Part shown: piece by piece, positions 5,316 to 6,162 of the stretch
Layout: each line of letters starts with the position of its first letter
Numbering within the stretch: the stretch's first letter is position 1
Assembly: GCA_015662785.1 (NCBI GenBank)
Contig: DQTM01000037.1
Span: 1-6,162, forward strand
Reading direction: 5' to 3'
DNA: 6,162 nucleotides
DNA from: Sulfurospirillum arcachonense
Lineage (GTDB): Bacteria; Campylobacterota; Campylobacteria; Campylobacterales; Sulfurospirillaceae
Program-made: the position numbers and the translations under genes
Notes under the pieces: generated by a model
Database searches by the model: none
What the model was told of the DNA's origin: nothing
Seen by the model: only the letters and a program-made list of their open reading frames with translations

Positions 5316-6162
5316 CCAACAAACTCTTTTTTGATATAAAACCAGATTTAAGCGCATATGAGGCTACATGTAAAGAACAAAAGAGCATTGGTTATTACAG
5401 TTTGCCTGAACAAGACCTGAAGTATCTTGAAGAGTATAAAAAAGATTTCAATGCAAAAAATAGAGATGTAGAACATTTAGTTGTCGTAGGTATTGGTGGA
5501 AGTTCTCTTGGGCTTAAAGCGATATATAGAACCTTGAAAAACACAAAAGATTTTACAAAAAAAATACACTTTTTAGAGAGTACAGACCCTATCGCTATAA
5601 AAGCTGAATTAGAAAAAGTCGAGCTTAAAAAAACACACTTTTTTGTGATAAGTAAGTCAGGAACCACGATAGAGACAACAGCAATATATAAGTATATTTT
5701 AGGGCTTTTAAGTGAACATGAAATCAGTGAAGATTATAGATTTACTTATGTAACAGATGAAGGAAGTCTACTTGAAGCTCATGCAAAAACTAAAAAGTCA
5801 TTTTGCCTTTTTATCCCTAAAAATGTAGGTGGAAGATTTTCAGTGCTTTCAGCTGTTGGTTTAGCACCACTTTCACTCATAGAAGTTGATATAAAAGCAC
5901 TTTTAGATGGAGCAAAACAGATAAAAAATAGCTTTTTTGAAAATGGATATATAAAAGATATACTTTTAAAAAAAGCAACTTATTATGCAAAAAACTCTAT
6001 GAAATACAACATAAATACACTTTTTGTTTATAGTGAAAGTTTTAAGTACTTTACAGAGTGGTATGTTCAGTTATGGGGTGAGAGTCTTGGTAAAAAACAG
6101 TTAAATAGCAGTTTTAATGTAGGACTTACTCCGGTGGGAATCATAGGACCAAAAGACCAGCA
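5312..6162 (+). CDS. pgi: Glucose-6-phosphate isomerase (3' end beyond window)
   Basis: The first 283 residues of the enzyme that interconverts glucose-6-P and fructose-6-P in the cytosol. Seen: GIGGSSLG (60-67) and SKSGTTIET (114-122), both phosphate-binding SIS-type loops; GGRFSVLSAVGL (173-184), the Pgi signature with the catalytic Arg175; and YVQLWGESLGK (251-261) with the catalytic Glu257. The frame is cut at PVGIIGPKDQ, just before the expected histidine-bearing segment. The spacing of the motifs fits the short bacterial form of about 400 residues found in Campylobacterota rather than the 550-residue enterobacterial form. The ATG overlaps the epimerase stop by 4 bp and has AAGG (5301-5304) 7 nt upstream. 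Being last in view of a coupled operon, it may serve sugar-nucleotide supply as well as gluconeogenesis. Confidence 0.95.
   Translation, partial: MTNKLFFDIKPDLSAYEATCKEQKSIGYYSLPEQDLKYLEEYKKDFNAKNRDVEHLVVVGIGGSSLGLKAIYRTLKNTKDFTKKIHFLESTDPIAIKAELEKVELKKTHFFVISKSGTTIETTAIYKYILGLLSEHEISEDYRFTYVTDEGSLLEAHAKTKKSFCLFIPKNVGGRFSVLSAVGLAPLSLIEVDIKALLDGAKQIKNSFFENGYIKDILLKKATYYAKNSMKYNINTLFVYSESFKYFTEWYVQLWGESLGKKQLNSSFNVGLTPVGIIGPKDQ

Larger units (their letters stand above)
2241..5372. repeat. Eight dispersed copies of the palindrome TACATGTA
   Basis: Perfect octamers start at 2241, 2408, 2999, 3489, 3781, 3947, 4197 and 5365. Two are in waaC, five in the mutase gene and one in pgi; none is in the acyltransferase, epimerase or glycosyltransferase genes. 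Flanks often extend the match (for example TTACATGTAA at 2407-2416 and 3488-3497, and a following AAG in several). Near matches GCATGTAAA occur at about 327 and 3336. Spacing is irregular, so this is not a tandem or CRISPR array. The copies fall in all three codon phases (giving Thr-Cys, His-Val or Tyr-Met-Tyr), so a shared protein motif does not explain them. Function is unknown. Confidence 0.7.

Noticed and set aside
5395..5667. Minus-strand open frame of 90 codons
   Set aside because: It is antisense to the start of pgi, whose GIGGSSLG and SKSGTT motifs cover this interval.

Overview
The window is AT-rich and gene-dense, with 4-17 bp overlaps between neighbouring genes. It looks like a chromosomal cell-envelope sugar locus of a Campylobacterota (epsilonproteobacterial) species, probably a marine Sulfurimonas/Sulfurovum/Arcobacter-like lineage. 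I infer this from the protein flavour, the order waaC - lipid A acyltransferase - family 2 glycosyltransferase (the same order as at one end of the Campylobacter jejuni lipooligosaccharide locus), a short-form Pgi, and a -10 element of the TTTTTGCTATAAT type used by this phylum's main sigma factor. The genus is a guess.

Left arm, minus strand (read from about 2830 down to 1): heptosyltransferase I (waaC), then a lipid A late acyltransferase of the HtrB/LpxL family overlapping it by 7 bp, then a small toxin-antitoxin remnant, then a WaaE/KdtX/LgtF-like glycosyltransferase that runs off the left edge. Together these build the inner core and acylate lipid A. The toxin-antitoxin remnant has an intact antitoxin-like gene with its own promoter. 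It is followed by only the first 47 residues of a MazF/PemK-type toxin, whose stop overlaps the glycosyltransferase start.

Centre: a 76-bp divergent intergenic region (2829-2904) holds closely spaced TATAAT boxes on both strands, including a perfect palindrome ATTATAAT. It also holds a good ribosome binding site in front of a TTG start for the first rightward gene.

Right arm, plus strand: phosphomannomutase/phosphoglucomutase, a UDP-glucuronate 4-epimerase-like short-chain dehydrogenase, and glucose-6-phosphate isomerase (cut by the right edge). Both junctions are ATGA overlaps, so this is a tightly coupled operon. It interconverts fructose-6-P, glucose-6-P and hexose-1-P, and supplies an epimerised nucleotide sugar, plausibly for the surface glycans assembled by the left arm.

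The main signal not explained by the genes is the octamer palindrome TACATGTA. It occurs eight times, mostly between 2241 and 4204, inside coding sequence, in all three codon phases and in genes on both strands. That is far more than base composition predicts. The second notable item is the decayed toxin-antitoxin module embedded in the LPS-core operon. I see no tRNA, rRNA, CRISPR array, insertion sequence or convincing terminator.
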